From contig JAJDDU010000014.1 of assembly GCA_029260155.1 (NCBI GenBank), forward strand, positions 1 to 19,444: DNA of 19,444 bases. The letters run 5' to 3'. This document shows positions 7,901 through 15,807 of the stretch, in pieces. Positions within the stretch are counted from its first letter, which is position 1; every line of letters starts with the position of its first letter. The notes beneath the pieces were generated by a model. It worked only from the letters and a program-made list of their open reading frames with translations, made no database searches and was not told where the DNA came from. This stretch comes from Phycisphaerae bacterium (lineage in GTDB: Bacteria; Planctomycetota; Phycisphaerae; UBA1845). The translations under genes were made by a program, and so were the position numbers.

Positions 7901-9197
7901 CCTTGAAACGCAACATGCGACGGAGGATCGAACTGCGATCAGCCCCGATACCCTTCGATCCTCGGAGGGTGACCAAGCTGTGAAAAACCGCGTTCTTGGT
8001 CACGTAGTTGCAGTTGTCACACTCACAGCCGGGAAGGGAGTGTACTCCATTCTTGGGGATATCGCGACAGGCCTGCCGATAGGCTTCGTAGGTCGGCCCG
8101 TTCCAAATCTCTCGAAACGACTGCTTCCCAAGTTCGCCAAGCACGCCCTTGCACTGGCAGCAACCACGCACGTATCCCTCACAGGTGATCAGACAGAAGT
8201 ACCACGGCACATAGCACGGTACGCTCTTGTACACCTGCTCACTGGCTTCTCGATAGTCCAAACGTTCCAGCGGAATCACATCCTTGAGATCGAGGTTGGT
8301 GTTGATTCCGAGACGGTGGGCTTCCTGCTTGGCCTCTTCCATCGAGGCTTCTAGGGCCTCTTCGTCGCGCGGAGCGTGCGGCGTGCTCACCTCGTGCTTG
8401 AGCAAACGCTTGAACAGAACCGCGTCCATGCCCGCCTTGGAGGCGTGCTGAACAGCCAGTTTGGCGTCGCGATAATTCTGCTCCATGACGACAAACCCGT
8501 AGAGCAAATAGGGCACCGGCGTGCCGGCGCGGGCCCGCGCATCGGCGATCATGCGGGCGGACCCCAGAATCTTCTCGAAATCCCCGACGGCGCTGCCGTC
8601 GATTTCGACGTGCGACTCCGGCGTGGCTGCGTTGAGACTGAGGCGCAGGGTGCGCACGCCGAGCTGGACCAGTGTCTTGGCCCATTCCTTGGTCAGGAGG
8701 GCTCCGTGCGTGTAGATGTTCACTTCGATGTTGCGGCGGCGGAATGCTTCGATGAACTCCGCGGCGCGCGGGTGGAGAAGAGGCTCGCCTCGTCCAATCA
8801 ACTCGACGCTCAGCGTGCCCATTCGCGCCAGGTCGGCGGCCAATTCCTCGGCCACCTCGAGCGGCATTATCTTCCTGCCGTCACCGATGGTTGTGGCCGT
8901 GAGCTCCGCGTCGGCGTGGTCGCGACAAAACTTGCATGAGTAGTTGCAGGCACTGACCGGCTCGACCTGGGCGTACAGCGGGCCTGCGAACGTCGTGGAT
9001 CGCGTCTTGGCCCCGCACCAAACCCGCGCAAACGAACCCAGCCTGCGCGCGTGCCGCCCTAGCTTGCCCAACCCGCCGGAGGAGTTGTACTTGACGGCAA
9101 GTCGATTGCCGTTCGTGGTATGAACTGAGTGGTCTCGATCCCCCGCGGCATCCGATTTGGATCGCTCTGCGCGATCCTCAACTAGACTTTCGGACAT
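7893..9197 (-). CDS. Radical SAM protein with SPASM-type C-terminus
   Basis: 434 residues from ATG 9197. The radical SAM 4Fe-4S motif is CNYSCKFC (84-91, Cys84, Cys88, Cys91), followed by the GRGEP motif (about 136-140) that contacts SAM methionine, and a TIM-barrel-like body. The C-terminal part holds many cysteines (328, 335, 339, 346, 347, 349, 391, 393, 396) and the IWNG..Y motif, as in SPASM proteins that bind one or two extra Fe-S clusters. The family includes peptide-modifying enzymes, sugar dehydrogenases and other oxidoreductases; the substrate cannot be read here. The frame is open to 9401, but the extra 68 residues are Arg/Gly-rich and lie in a probable leader, so I rejected that start. 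A G-rich GGGGGT lies eight bases before ATG 9197. The gene overlaps the Wza-like gene and follows a 219-base gap. Confidence 0.88.
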   Translation of the reverse strand: MSESLVEDRAERSKSDAAGDRDHSVHTTNGNRLAVKYNSSGGLGKLGRHARRLGSFARVWCGAKTRSTTFAGPLYAQVEPVSACNYSCKFCRDHADAELTATTIGDGRKIMPLEVAEELAADLARMGTLSVELIGRGEPLLHPRAAEFIEAFRRRNIEVNIYTHGALLTKEWAKTLVQLGVRTLRLSLNAATPESHVEIDGSAVGDFEKILGSARMIADARARAGTPVPYLLYGFVVMEQNYRDAKLAVQHASKAGMDAVLFKRLLKHEVSTPHAPRDEEALEASMEEAKQEAHRLGINTNLDLKDVIPLERLDYREASEQVYKSVPCYVPWYFCLITCEGYVRGCCQCKGVLGELGKQSFREIWNGPTYEAYRQACRDIPKNGVHSLPGCECDNCNYVTKNAVFHSLVTLRGSKGIGADRSSILRRMLRFKDV

Positions 9198-9223
9198 ATA
9201 CCCATACCCCCTGCGACCGCCTA

Positions 9224-9240
9224 CGCCCGTTGAACGGGCG
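9224..9240 (-). repeat. Perfect hairpin in the radical SAM leader
   Basis: CGCCCGT and ACGGGCG (7 base pairs) enclose a 3-base loop, 27 bases upstream of the radical SAM start codon. No T-run follows on the minus strand, so it is not a standard terminator. It overlaps the end of a possible 13-codon upstream reading frame (MRIYWASAPVQRA). It could modulate translation or mRNA decay; this is speculative. Confidence 0.35.
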
Positions 9241-9312
9241 CCGACGCCCAATAGATCCGCATATTGCTGAGAGCGGCCCGGCCCGACACCTACACCACGA
9301 TCCCAGCAGTGG

Positions 9313-9341
9313 AATCTAGCATACCGTAAGCGGCCGCGAAA
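9313..9341 (-). promoter_or_regulatory. Weak candidate promoter before the radical SAM gene
   Basis: Minus strand: extended -10 TGC-TAGATT (9321-9313) with a poor -35 TTTCGC (9341-9336) at 17-base spacing. It lies in the only large gap of the operon, about 115 bases before the start codon. The -35 match is weak and planctomycete promoters are poorly characterised, so this is only a candidate. Confidence 0.2.
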
Positions 9342-9416
9342 GAGTAGGGTCTTCACGCGGGATGCACGGGGGTCTCCGCTTCGCAATCGTACTATCGGCA
9401 ATCGCCCGTTTTCGCA

Positions 9417-11750
9417 CTACCCGCCCGAGTTCAGCGAAATCTGCCCCGATTTGTCGCGATGAACGTGCCACGAGTAGCCGTCGTCGAGGGTAATGCGGTA
9501 CGTGCCAGGCAGCGTCGCGAGGGGGAATTCGCCGCTGGAATCAACGGTCTCACGCCTGCTCCGCTTGATTTCGGAAATCGCAGCCTCCAGTCGCGAAACC
9601 ACTGGTTTCTGCCGGCGAGGGGCCGCGTAGAGCCCCCCGTCACGGTTCCACGGCTCGTCGTCGGTGATACTCCACCACACCCAGCCGATGATTCGCGGCT
9701 TGCTCATGGCGAGATGCAGCGTATCGACGGCGGCCGCAGCCTGAGACTGCTCGTTCCACGGTCCCCACGCGTAGCCATTCTTGTCGCCTCGCTTGGTGCC
9801 GCCTGGGAAATTGCATTCGCTGATGATAAGCGGCAACCCCAAGTCGGTTAGCCGGTCCCAATAGAGGCTAGTATCGAGCAAGTCGCGACACGGTTCGGCC
9901 ACATCCAGTTTGAACATGGGTCGATCCACGCGCAGGCCGGGATACCACTCTAGGCCCAGCACGTCCGGCTTGTGTTGCGTCGCAAGGAGTCGCGCGAAGA
10001 ATCGGGGCGTGCTCAGGACGGTCCGGGTCGACGGAGGCTTGTTCGCTTCGAGGCCCCGCTCCCAGTCGAAATCGTTCACAAGTACCTTCGCGCCGGGCAC
10101 CCGTGATCGCAGCTCGCCGACGAGGGCTGAGACCATCTTGGCGCGGTCGTCGAGCATGAGATCGCCGTACGCGTTGCTCGACGGTTCGTTGATCGCCTCC
10201 CACAGGCAGATGGATGATTCCATGCGCCGGCCGTAGTCGGCAGCGACCGTTTCCAACTGCTTTTTCGCGGCCTGCGTGAATGCTGATCCTTTTAGGTTCT
10301 TGACGCGCTTGGGCAGGCTGGATTGGACAATGCTGTGCGCCGATAGGCGGTAGCCCAACTCAACCAGCTTGGAAAACCCGAGAGACCGATCCCACTGCTG
10401 CGGTTTGTACCGGCCGTCGTCGCCGACGAGTTGATCCCAGAACAACGGCAGGACGTAGAAGTTGAAACCGGCGCGGCGCAACTCGGAGTAGTAGGATTCA
10501 ACATCGCTCGCCGGCGTACGTTTGAGCACGAAACCGAACGATTGGCCAACGCCGATGTGGAAGTCGGGCTCGATGAGCTGGACGGTGGCGCTGACGCCCG
10601 GTTTCAGCAAACCCGGCTTGGGTGTAGGAATCTTGACGGGCGGTCCGGCTGCAGTACCGGCTTCGATCAGGCTGAGCGATCGGCGCCGGACTGTCTCGCG
10701 ACTCAGGCGCAGCAACCGTTCAAGGGCTCCGTCGGCCGCCGCCGCTTGCTGCTTGAGGGAAGGGAGTTTTTCGGCGGCAGTCAACTCGTCTGCCAACGCG
10801 CGGATTTGTCCAGCGAAAGGCGAAGCGGGTTCCAGGTTGTCGTAGTCTCGCAGCTTCCGCAACCGCGTGTACGCCAATTCGAGATTGAGCAGCACGACTC
10901 CATCTTGACTTGCGCGCTGGATCCCTGCGCCGCGACCGTCGGCCTGCAACCAGACTTTGAACTCAGTACCGACGGGCCAAAACATGACCTCCAAGGCGGC
11001 GGGCTTCTTTGTGTCAAACTGAAGAACGGGAACACTCGCGGAGCGCCCGTCCACATCCACCGACCGCTCGTCGACGGTCATCGCGACGGCCTCGCCGGCC
11101 TCGTCGGTGAGGAAACACCACGCGCCGGCGGAAGTTCCGCGCTCGACCATTCGCCGCACGTTCAGAATCCTGCCGTCGGCGTCGAACGCTACGAGCGAAA
11201 CGCCTCCGGGTCCACGTGCCTGCGCACGTTTGGTGTTTCGACTCGTTGACATGGATCTTATCGCGACGGAGCGTTTTCCCCGCGCACCGCCGTCCTTGCC
11301 GGCGAGATCGACGATGAACACTCGGTCGAGCTTCGCGGAGTCGAGCAGGCCGGTCGCGCCGGCCCCAAACGGCTTGAGGTCGGTGGGCAACAGGTGGACG
11401 GTCTGCCAATTTCGCGAGACGTTGAAATGCGTCAGGAATATCTTCTTGTCGGTCTGATCGAAACGGATGAACAGTGGCCCATCGCGATCACTCTTGACCT
11501 CGAAGGAGAGACGCTTCATCGCCTTCCACGGCGCGCCGGCTGCACAGGTGATGGTCGAGGGCTCTTTGCCGTAATCGAATCGCCAGTTCAGAACCGTCGC
11601 GTTTGCATCTCGGTCCGTTGTCAGCTTTCCCGCAAGCGAGACCCATCCCGCGGCGGGATCGTCTCGGTCGCCGGAAGATGCCGCACTGCATCCCGCCGGC
11701 AACAACAACAGGAGGATCGTCCACACCGTCACGATCGCGCCTCTCTGCAT
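9417..11750 (-). CDS. GH10-like (clan GH-A) glycoside hydrolase, probable lipoprotein
   Basis: 777 residues. The N-terminus (hydrophobic run, then PAGC at 18-21) resembles a lipoprotein signal, although Pro at -3 is atypical. Residues about 30-170 look like a beta-sandwich carbohydrate-binding module; 180-300 is a second beta-rich part; 310-365 is helical and charged. The catalytic barrel covers about 395-730. In GH10 order I see AHSIVQSSLP (471-480, like GHTLVWH), WEAINEP with Glu522 as acid/base, VLVNDFDWE (556-564, like the NDYN motif), LGLEWYPG (598-605), IISE with Glu645 as nucleophile, and GWVWWSITDDEPW (689-701, like WGxTDxxSW). A small C-terminal beta tail follows. GH10 members are xylanases and relatives; this divergent member in a biosynthetic operon more likely trims or remodels the locus's own polymer. 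A TGGAG sits seven bases before the ATG, 28 bases after the methyltransferase gene. Confidence 0.82.
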   Translation of the reverse strand: MQRGAIVTVWTILLLLLPAGCSAASSGDRDDPAAGWVSLAGKLTTDRDANATVLNWRFDYGKEPSTITCAAGAPWKAMKRLSFEVKSDRDGPLFIRFDQTDKKIFLTHFNVSRNWQTVHLLPTDLKPFGAGATGLLDSAKLDRVFIVDLAGKDGGARGKRSVAIRSMSTSRNTKRAQARGPGGVSLVAFDADGRILNVRRMVERGTSAGAWCFLTDEAGEAVAMTVDERSVDVDGRSASVPVLQFDTKKPAALEVMFWPVGTEFKVWLQADGRGAGIQRASQDGVVLLNLELAYTRLRKLRDYDNLEPASPFAGQIRALADELTAAEKLPSLKQQAAAADGALERLLRLSRETVRRRSLSLIEAGTAAGPPVKIPTPKPGLLKPGVSATVQLIEPDFHIGVGQSFGFVLKRTPASDVESYYSELRRAGFNFYVLPLFWDQLVGDDGRYKPQQWDRSLGFSKLVELGYRLSAHSIVQSSLPKRVKNLKGSAFTQAAKKQLETVAADYGRRMESSICLWEAINEPSSNAYGDLMLDDRAKMVSALVGELRSRVPGAKVLVNDFDWERGLEANKPPSTRTVLSTPRFFARLLATQHKPDVLGLEWYPGLRVDRPMFKLDVAEPCRDLLDTSLYWDRLTDLGLPLIISECNFPGGTKRGDKNGYAWGPWNEQSQAAAAVDTLHLAMSKPRIIGWVWWSITDDEPWNRDGGLYAAPRRQKPVVSRLEAAISEIKRSRRETVDSSGEFPLATLPGTYRITLDDGYSWHVHRDKSGQISLNSGG

Positions 11751-11757
11751 TCCGCTA

Positions 11758-11763
11758 CTCCAG
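11758..11763 (-). promoter_or_regulatory. Ribosome binding site of the GH10-like gene
   Basis: CTGGAG on the minus strand, seven bases before ATG 11750, in the 28-base gap after the methyltransferase stop. It suggests independent initiation rather than the stop-start coupling used by the genes upstream. Confidence 0.55.
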
Positions 11764-11778
11764 AAAGTACCCAGGGCT

Positions 11779-12822
11779 CTACGCGCTGCGGGGTTTTACG
11801 CCTTTGATTAGCGTGGTCACACCCATGAGGCTCCCTGGCAAGACCCACTCCAACGTATTGATGATGGCCATCCCCAGCTTCTCAGGGAACATCAGGAGAA
11901 TCCGCTTGGACATCGGCACCTTGATGCCGAACTCGATCCGGTCGATGTGGAATCCTGCTTTCTTCAAGTAGCCAGCCAATTCCTTGTGGTCCAGCGGGTT
12001 GTCGAAGAAGTCTTCACTTGGGCCTGGGTCTCTTCGCAGCAATGCCCGCAGCGCGATTCGGATGCGATGGAATCGTTCGTAAGGACCGCGGTTTGGTGTG
12101 CTGATTAGAACTTGGCCATAGGCTGCCAGGACGCGGAACATCTCGTTCGCACACGTCTGCGGATTGGGGACGTGTTCCATGCACTCGGCGCTGAGAATGC
12201 CGTTCACCGAGCCGTCTTTCAGCGGGAGATTTTCTCCGTCGCCGAGGACGGCCATAACGTCGGCGTTGGATTCGTCCGTTTGTCTTGATCGCACCATTTG
12301 AACGTGTTGCGGGAGCACGTCCACACACACACCTTGGATGCCCATTCCAGGGTTGCGCTTTAGAAGATCGAATGTCAGGTAGCCCACGCCGCACCCGAGG
12401 TCGAGCACCGTGTCGTTGCGATTGACGTCCAGCAACTCCAGCATGCGTCCCTTGGTAAACTTGGACTCGTATTCGCTGACCAGTTTTGCGATGCGCGGCG
12501 TGTAGCCCAGTCTCTTCTCAAGCCATTCCGCGTGCGACGTATAGAGGCCGCTCTCGGGCATCAGGTTGATGAATTCATCCGCGATCCAGGTCTCACCGTG
12601 CTTGGATTTCTGGCCGTCGACCCCGATATGGAAGCAATGGACGCCGCCTCTGATCGGATACTCTTCTCCGCATTCTCGACACTTGATCTCGCCTTCCAGC
12701 ACACCGACCTTATCTTCGGACTTCACGTCAAGATCGAGAGCCTCTGCACGGCACTTGCAACATCTCAGCTTTTCCACCCAGGACGTGTTAATCGGGTTCA
12801 CTCCTTGTTCCTTGTTGCTCAT
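11779..12822 (-). CDS. SAM methyltransferase with N-terminal zinc ribbon (second of two)
   Basis: 347 residues from ATG 12822. The N-terminus has a C-x2-C pair at 21/24 and another at 48/51 (KCREC, then EYPIRGG), a Trm112-like zinc ribbon. A class I methyltransferase fold follows: VLDLGCGVGYLT (139-150) binds SAM, VDV (168-170) is the ribose-contacting acidic position, GDGENLPL (194-201), and ECMEHVPNP (213-221) is motif IV. The C-terminal part has a DHKELAGYLKKAGF motif typical of the type 11 family. The start is fixed by an ATGA overlap with the preceding gene; the frame extends to 12879, but only inside that gene. In polysaccharide loci such enzymes methylate sugars or terminate chains; the exact acceptor is unknown. 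Confidence 0.9.
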   Translation of the reverse strand: MSNKEQGVNPINTSWVEKLRCCKCRAEALDLDVKSEDKVGVLEGEIKCRECGEEYPIRGGVHCFHIGVDGQKSKHGETWIADEFINLMPESGLYTSHAEWLEKRLGYTPRIAKLVSEYESKFTKGRMLELLDVNRNDTVLDLGCGVGYLTFDLLKRNPGMGIQGVCVDVLPQHVQMVRSRQTDESNADVMAVLGDGENLPLKDGSVNGILSAECMEHVPNPQTCANEMFRVLAAYGQVLISTPNRGPYERFHRIRIALRALLRRDPGPSEDFFDNPLDHKELAGYLKKAGFHIDRIEFGIKVPMSKRILLMFPEKLGMAIINTLEWVLPGSLMGVTTLIKGVKPRSA

Positions 12823-13736
12823 TTTTTCACCAAGACGCTCAACCAGGGGTTGGCGAAACTCCCGCGTAGGACAGGCCAACTCCCGATCGTGTTGAAGTAC
12901 AGATTCGCGGCTTTGCAGCCTAACCGCTGCGTGACGGTCTTATTCAGTCGCAGGAATCCCCAGTATCCTCGAATCGGTAGGGCACGCAGCGATTCGCATC
13001 CGCATTGCTCGACGAACAGATGGTGGAAGTCGTTCATGCTCTGCAGGAACGGATCCCAAGGCCAATGAAATCTAAACGGGTTGCCTTCAGTGTTGCGATG
13101 AAACAGGTCAAACGGGAACAAGCGATTTGGACCCGTGTAGTTGATCAGCCCTCCGCGTCGCGTGACGCGGACACTGCCCGCGACGTAGTCCAGCCGGGGC
13201 TGCTCGTACCCCGGTGACGGGCTGCGTGCGTCGCCGTCACAGCCGACGTGCTCTAGAACGCCCGCGGAGAAAATAAAATCGAATGTGTCGTCCGGGAACG
13301 GCATAGATTGACCATTGGCGATCACCAGATTCTGCGGAAACTTCCGCCGAGGCCAATGCATCGCTCTGTGTCCCGAATCGACACCCCACGCGTCGTACCC
13401 GGCTTCTCGAAGCAGGTCGACGCTTCGGGCAACGCCGCAACCCACGTCCAGGACTCTGATACTGCCGGACGGCGCATCGGGAAAGAGCTTGTTCAGCAGC
13501 GGGATCAGGTATCCCATCATCGTGACCTCGGCAGTCTTCTCTTCGTGCAGGGCCCGCTCGACGTTGTCTTCGTCGGCGAATCCCGCGCCCTCCAAAAAAT
13601 CTGTATAGCCGAGCGCCGCTGTCTCGTACGTCTTCGTGCAACCGCTGCACTGCCATCCACGCTCGGATGTTTGCAACGGACCGAAACAGACGGGACAGGC
13701 GAATTCCACTGTGCTCGTTGTGCACTCACTGCTCAT
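12819..13736 (-). CDS. SAM methyltransferase with N-terminal zinc ribbon (first of two)
   Basis: 305 residues. The short zinc ribbon is ACPVC (Cys14, Cys17) and QCSGC (Cys30, Cys33). The methyltransferase core has VLDVGCGVA (95-103) for SAM binding, GVDSGH (118-123), NGQSMPFPDDTFD (141-153) and SAGVLEHVG (157-165). The later part contains PNRLFPFDLFH, a pattern seen in methyltransferases of surface-polysaccharide loci. Overall architecture matches the next gene, but the two are well diverged. ATG overlaps the stop of the GT4 gene (ATGA), and its own stop overlaps the next start in the same way. The acceptor is unknown. Confidence 0.9.
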   Translation of the reverse strand: MSSECTTSTVEFACPVCFGPLQTSERGWQCSGCTKTYETAALGYTDFLEGAGFADEDNVERALHEEKTAEVTMMGYLIPLLNKLFPDAPSGSIRVLDVGCGVARSVDLLREAGYDAWGVDSGHRAMHWPRRKFPQNLVIANGQSMPFPDDTFDFIFSAGVLEHVGCDGDARSPSPGYEQPRLDYVAGSVRVTRRGGLINYTGPNRLFPFDLFHRNTEGNPFRFHWPWDPFLQSMNDFHHLFVEQCGCESLRALPIRGYWGFLRLNKTVTQRLGCKAANLYFNTIGSWPVLRGSFANPWLSVLVKK

Positions 13737-14914
13737 GGTGCGATCATCTCCGTCCGGCGGCCACTTGAATTCGCATTACGGTGCGCCAGTTCGCGATAGA
13801 GGTCAAGAAACTGCTCCGCGGCGCGCCGCCACGTGAACTGCGCGACGCGCTGCCGGCCCTTGGCGATCAGATCCGCCCTCAGCGATTCATCGTTTACCAC
13901 TCGGGCCAGCGCATCGGCCACGGCGTCGGGGTCGTGAGGGTCTACGAGCAAAGCAGCGTCGCCGGCGATTTCCGGCAGACTCGTCACGTTGCTACACACG
14001 ACGGGCAATCCATGGCCCATGGCTTCGAGAATCGGAAAACCAAAGCCCTCGTATAGCGAAATCAACGCCAACGCGGAAGCGCCCCCGTAAAACAAGGGCA
14101 CCATCTCGTCGGGCACGTGGCCAGGTTGAATGATTTCTTGGCAATTCGGGGAGCGGTCGATCCGCTGCTGCGTCGCCTCGCACATGAATGTCTGCTTCGC
14201 CCCCAGCAGAACGAGTTGGCCGCTGAAGCGTTCGGACGCGCGAAGTTTCTCGTAGGCTTCGATCAACACCTGCACGTTCTTCCGCGGTTCGAGTCGACCT
14301 GTGTAGAGGATGTAAGGCTGACAAATGCCGTGGCGTTCCAAGGACGCAAGATCCGGCGATTGGTCGCCGTTACGCGGAAACTGAATATCGAGGCCGTTGT
14401 GTATAGCTTGTATCCGATTGTTCGCTCCGCCCGTCACGTCGAGAATATCACGCTTGGTCGTCTCCGACACCGTGACGATGACGTCGGCCCGACGCAGCGT
14501 CCAGTAGAATGTTTTCTTCAAGCGCCAAGCCAGCAATCTCGGATAGTGTTCCGTGAATCGCAGAAAACCCAGATCGTGGACAGTGGCCACCACCGGCACA
14601 TTGCCCAGCAGCGGCGGCGTGACGAAACAGGAATGGAAGACGTCTGCCTTGACTTTCCGCAAGAGCTTCCCCGTCGCCAGCATCGTCCCGGTCTTGCCGC
14701 CAGGCCTCAAGACCCGACAAGCAGATCGGACGGACGGCGGAAGCACATCCATCGCGTCGGCGCGCGCGAGCACGGGGATAATCTCAACGTCGCCGCCGCG
14801 GAACTCGTCGTCCATCAAGGCGCTGAGCAGGCACCGCTCATAGACCTCGGTGCCGCCGGCACCGGTGCCCAATCGCTCCGCGAGGACCGCTACTTTGATC
14901 GGCGCATGGGTCAT
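13733..14914 (-). CDS. GT4-family (GT-B fold) glycosyltransferase
   Basis: 393 residues from ATG 14914. The N-terminal Rossmann domain begins with KVAVLAERLGTGAGGTEVY, including the Gly-rich loop. The C-terminal domain has YTGRLEPRKN (204-213, with the phosphate-binding Arg207 and Lys212) and the E-x7-E motif EGFGFPILEAMGHGLPVV (Glu289, Glu297) of retaining GT4 enzymes. It should transfer a sugar from a nucleotide donor to a lipid-linked or glycan acceptor at the inner face of the membrane; donor and linkage cannot be told. The frame is open to 15022, but the ATGA overlap with the upstream GT2 gene and the domain boundary support 14914. Confidence 0.93.
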   Translation of the reverse strand: MTHAPIKVAVLAERLGTGAGGTEVYERCLLSALMDDEFRGGDVEIIPVLARADAMDVLPPSVRSACRVLRPGGKTGTMLATGKLLRKVKADVFHSCFVTPPLLGNVPVVATVHDLGFLRFTEHYPRLLAWRLKKTFYWTLRRADVIVTVSETTKRDILDVTGGANNRIQAIHNGLDIQFPRNGDQSPDLASLERHGICQPYILYTGRLEPRKNVQVLIEAYEKLRASERFSGQLVLLGAKQTFMCEATQQRIDRSPNCQEIIQPGHVPDEMVPLFYGGASALALISLYEGFGFPILEAMGHGLPVVCSNVTSLPEIAGDAALLVDPHDPDAVADALARVVNDESLRADLIAKGRQRVAQFTWRRAAEQFLDLYRELAHRNANSSGRRTEMIAP

Positions 14915-15804
14915 GTTTGCCGCTCTTGCCGTATTCGCCGCCAATTGGTCAACAGCTGCACCTGTGTCCGCGTCCAAAGACCCACGGCCGCGATCCACAG
15001 CAACGGATTCAGTCCGCCCCATCCGTGATGCTTATAGAAGTAGCGCAATGCCCCCCGATGGAAATCCCGAATGCCCAGGGGGCTGCGAATCCGTTTGGGT
15101 TGGTTCTGTTCGACGTGCAGAATCTCCGCGACAGGATAACACCAGACCTCCCAACCCGCTTTGCGGAGGCGCCGGAAGAAGTCAGCATCGACCCAGTAGA
15201 CGAAGAACTTCGGATCGATACTCCCAACTCCCATGAGCGCAGACCGGCGGACAAGGACAGCTGCGAATGCGGTCCAGTCGCAGGAGAACGGCTCATCGCA
15301 GGCTTGCTCTTCGCTCTTGAGGAATCGTCGCGTGATCGAATTCCCCGGCCAAATCTTGCTCAACAGTGTTTGCCGCCCGAACAGCGCGTTGAGCGGACTC
15401 GGAAATCGCCGCGCCGTCATCTGGATCGCCCCCGTCACATCGCGCACGCGGGGAGCTACCGCACCGAGCTTCGGATTGGCCACTGCAAACTTCAAGATGG
15501 CATCGATGCAACCCGCCTGAACAATCGTGTCGCTGTCGAGAATGAACAGCCACTCACCCTTCGATTGGGCCGCCAGATAGTGCAACCCTGGCGCGAGCCC
15601 CCGATTCTCATCCCACCGCGTCAGACGCACATCTGGGTACTGATCGGCGATCAAATCCGGCGCTCCATCGGTGGATCGGTTGTCCACCACGAGCACCTCG
15701 GACTTGCCCTCGGGCAGATGCTCGTACAGGCTCTTCAGGCAGCGCGAGACGTCGTCCTTGTGGTTGAAGTTGACCATGATGACTGAGATAACGCATTCAC
15801 TCAT
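14911..15804 (-). CDS. GT2-family glycosyltransferase (rhamnosyltransferase-like)
   Basis: 297 residues. The GT-A fold shows SVIMVNFNHKDD at the start, VVDNRSTDG (39-47), NRGLAPG (67-73) and the metal/nucleotide-binding LDSDT (89-93). WVDADFFRRLRKAGW (204-218) and EILH (227-230) match the acceptor/catalytic region of inverting WbbL-like rhamnosyltransferases. A C-terminal hydrophobic, basic stretch (GLNPLLWIAAVGLWTRTQ) may attach it to the membrane. It probably adds one sugar of the repeat unit. A GAGG lies six bases before the ATG and overlaps the end of the Wzy-like gene, whose stop is only three bases away. Confidence 0.93.
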   Translation of the reverse strand: MSECVISVIMVNFNHKDDVSRCLKSLYEHLPEGKSEVLVVDNRSTDGAPDLIADQYPDVRLTRWDENRGLAPGLHYLAAQSKGEWLFILDSDTIVQAGCIDAILKFAVANPKLGAVAPRVRDVTGAIQMTARRFPSPLNALFGRQTLLSKIWPGNSITRRFLKSEEQACDEPFSCDWTAFAAVLVRRSALMGVGSIDPKFFVYWVDADFFRRLRKAGWEVWCYPVAEILHVEQNQPKRIRSPLGIRDFHRGALRYFYKHHGWGGLNPLLWIAAVGLWTRTQVQLLTNWRRIRQERQT

Positions 15805-15807
15805 GAC

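Noticed and set aside
9198..9401. Upstream start of the radical SAM gene, adding 68 residues
   Set aside because: The added part is Arg/Gly-rich and includes the leader hairpin; ATG 9197 begins a normal hydrophilic N-terminus.
12823..12879. Upstream start of the second methyltransferase, adding 19 residues
   Set aside because: It lies inside the preceding gene; the ATGA overlap supports 12822.
13060..13260. Possible frameshift in the first methyltransferase, where the sequence between the EHVG motif and the PNR motif is unusual
   Set aside because: The frame stays open and returns to family-like motifs (RRGG, PNRLFPFDLFH) without a shift; the segment is just divergent.
14915..15022. Upstream start of the GT4 gene, adding 36 residues
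   Set aside because: It lies inside the GT2 gene; the ATGA overlap at 14914-14911 and the start of the Rossmann domain support the shorter form.
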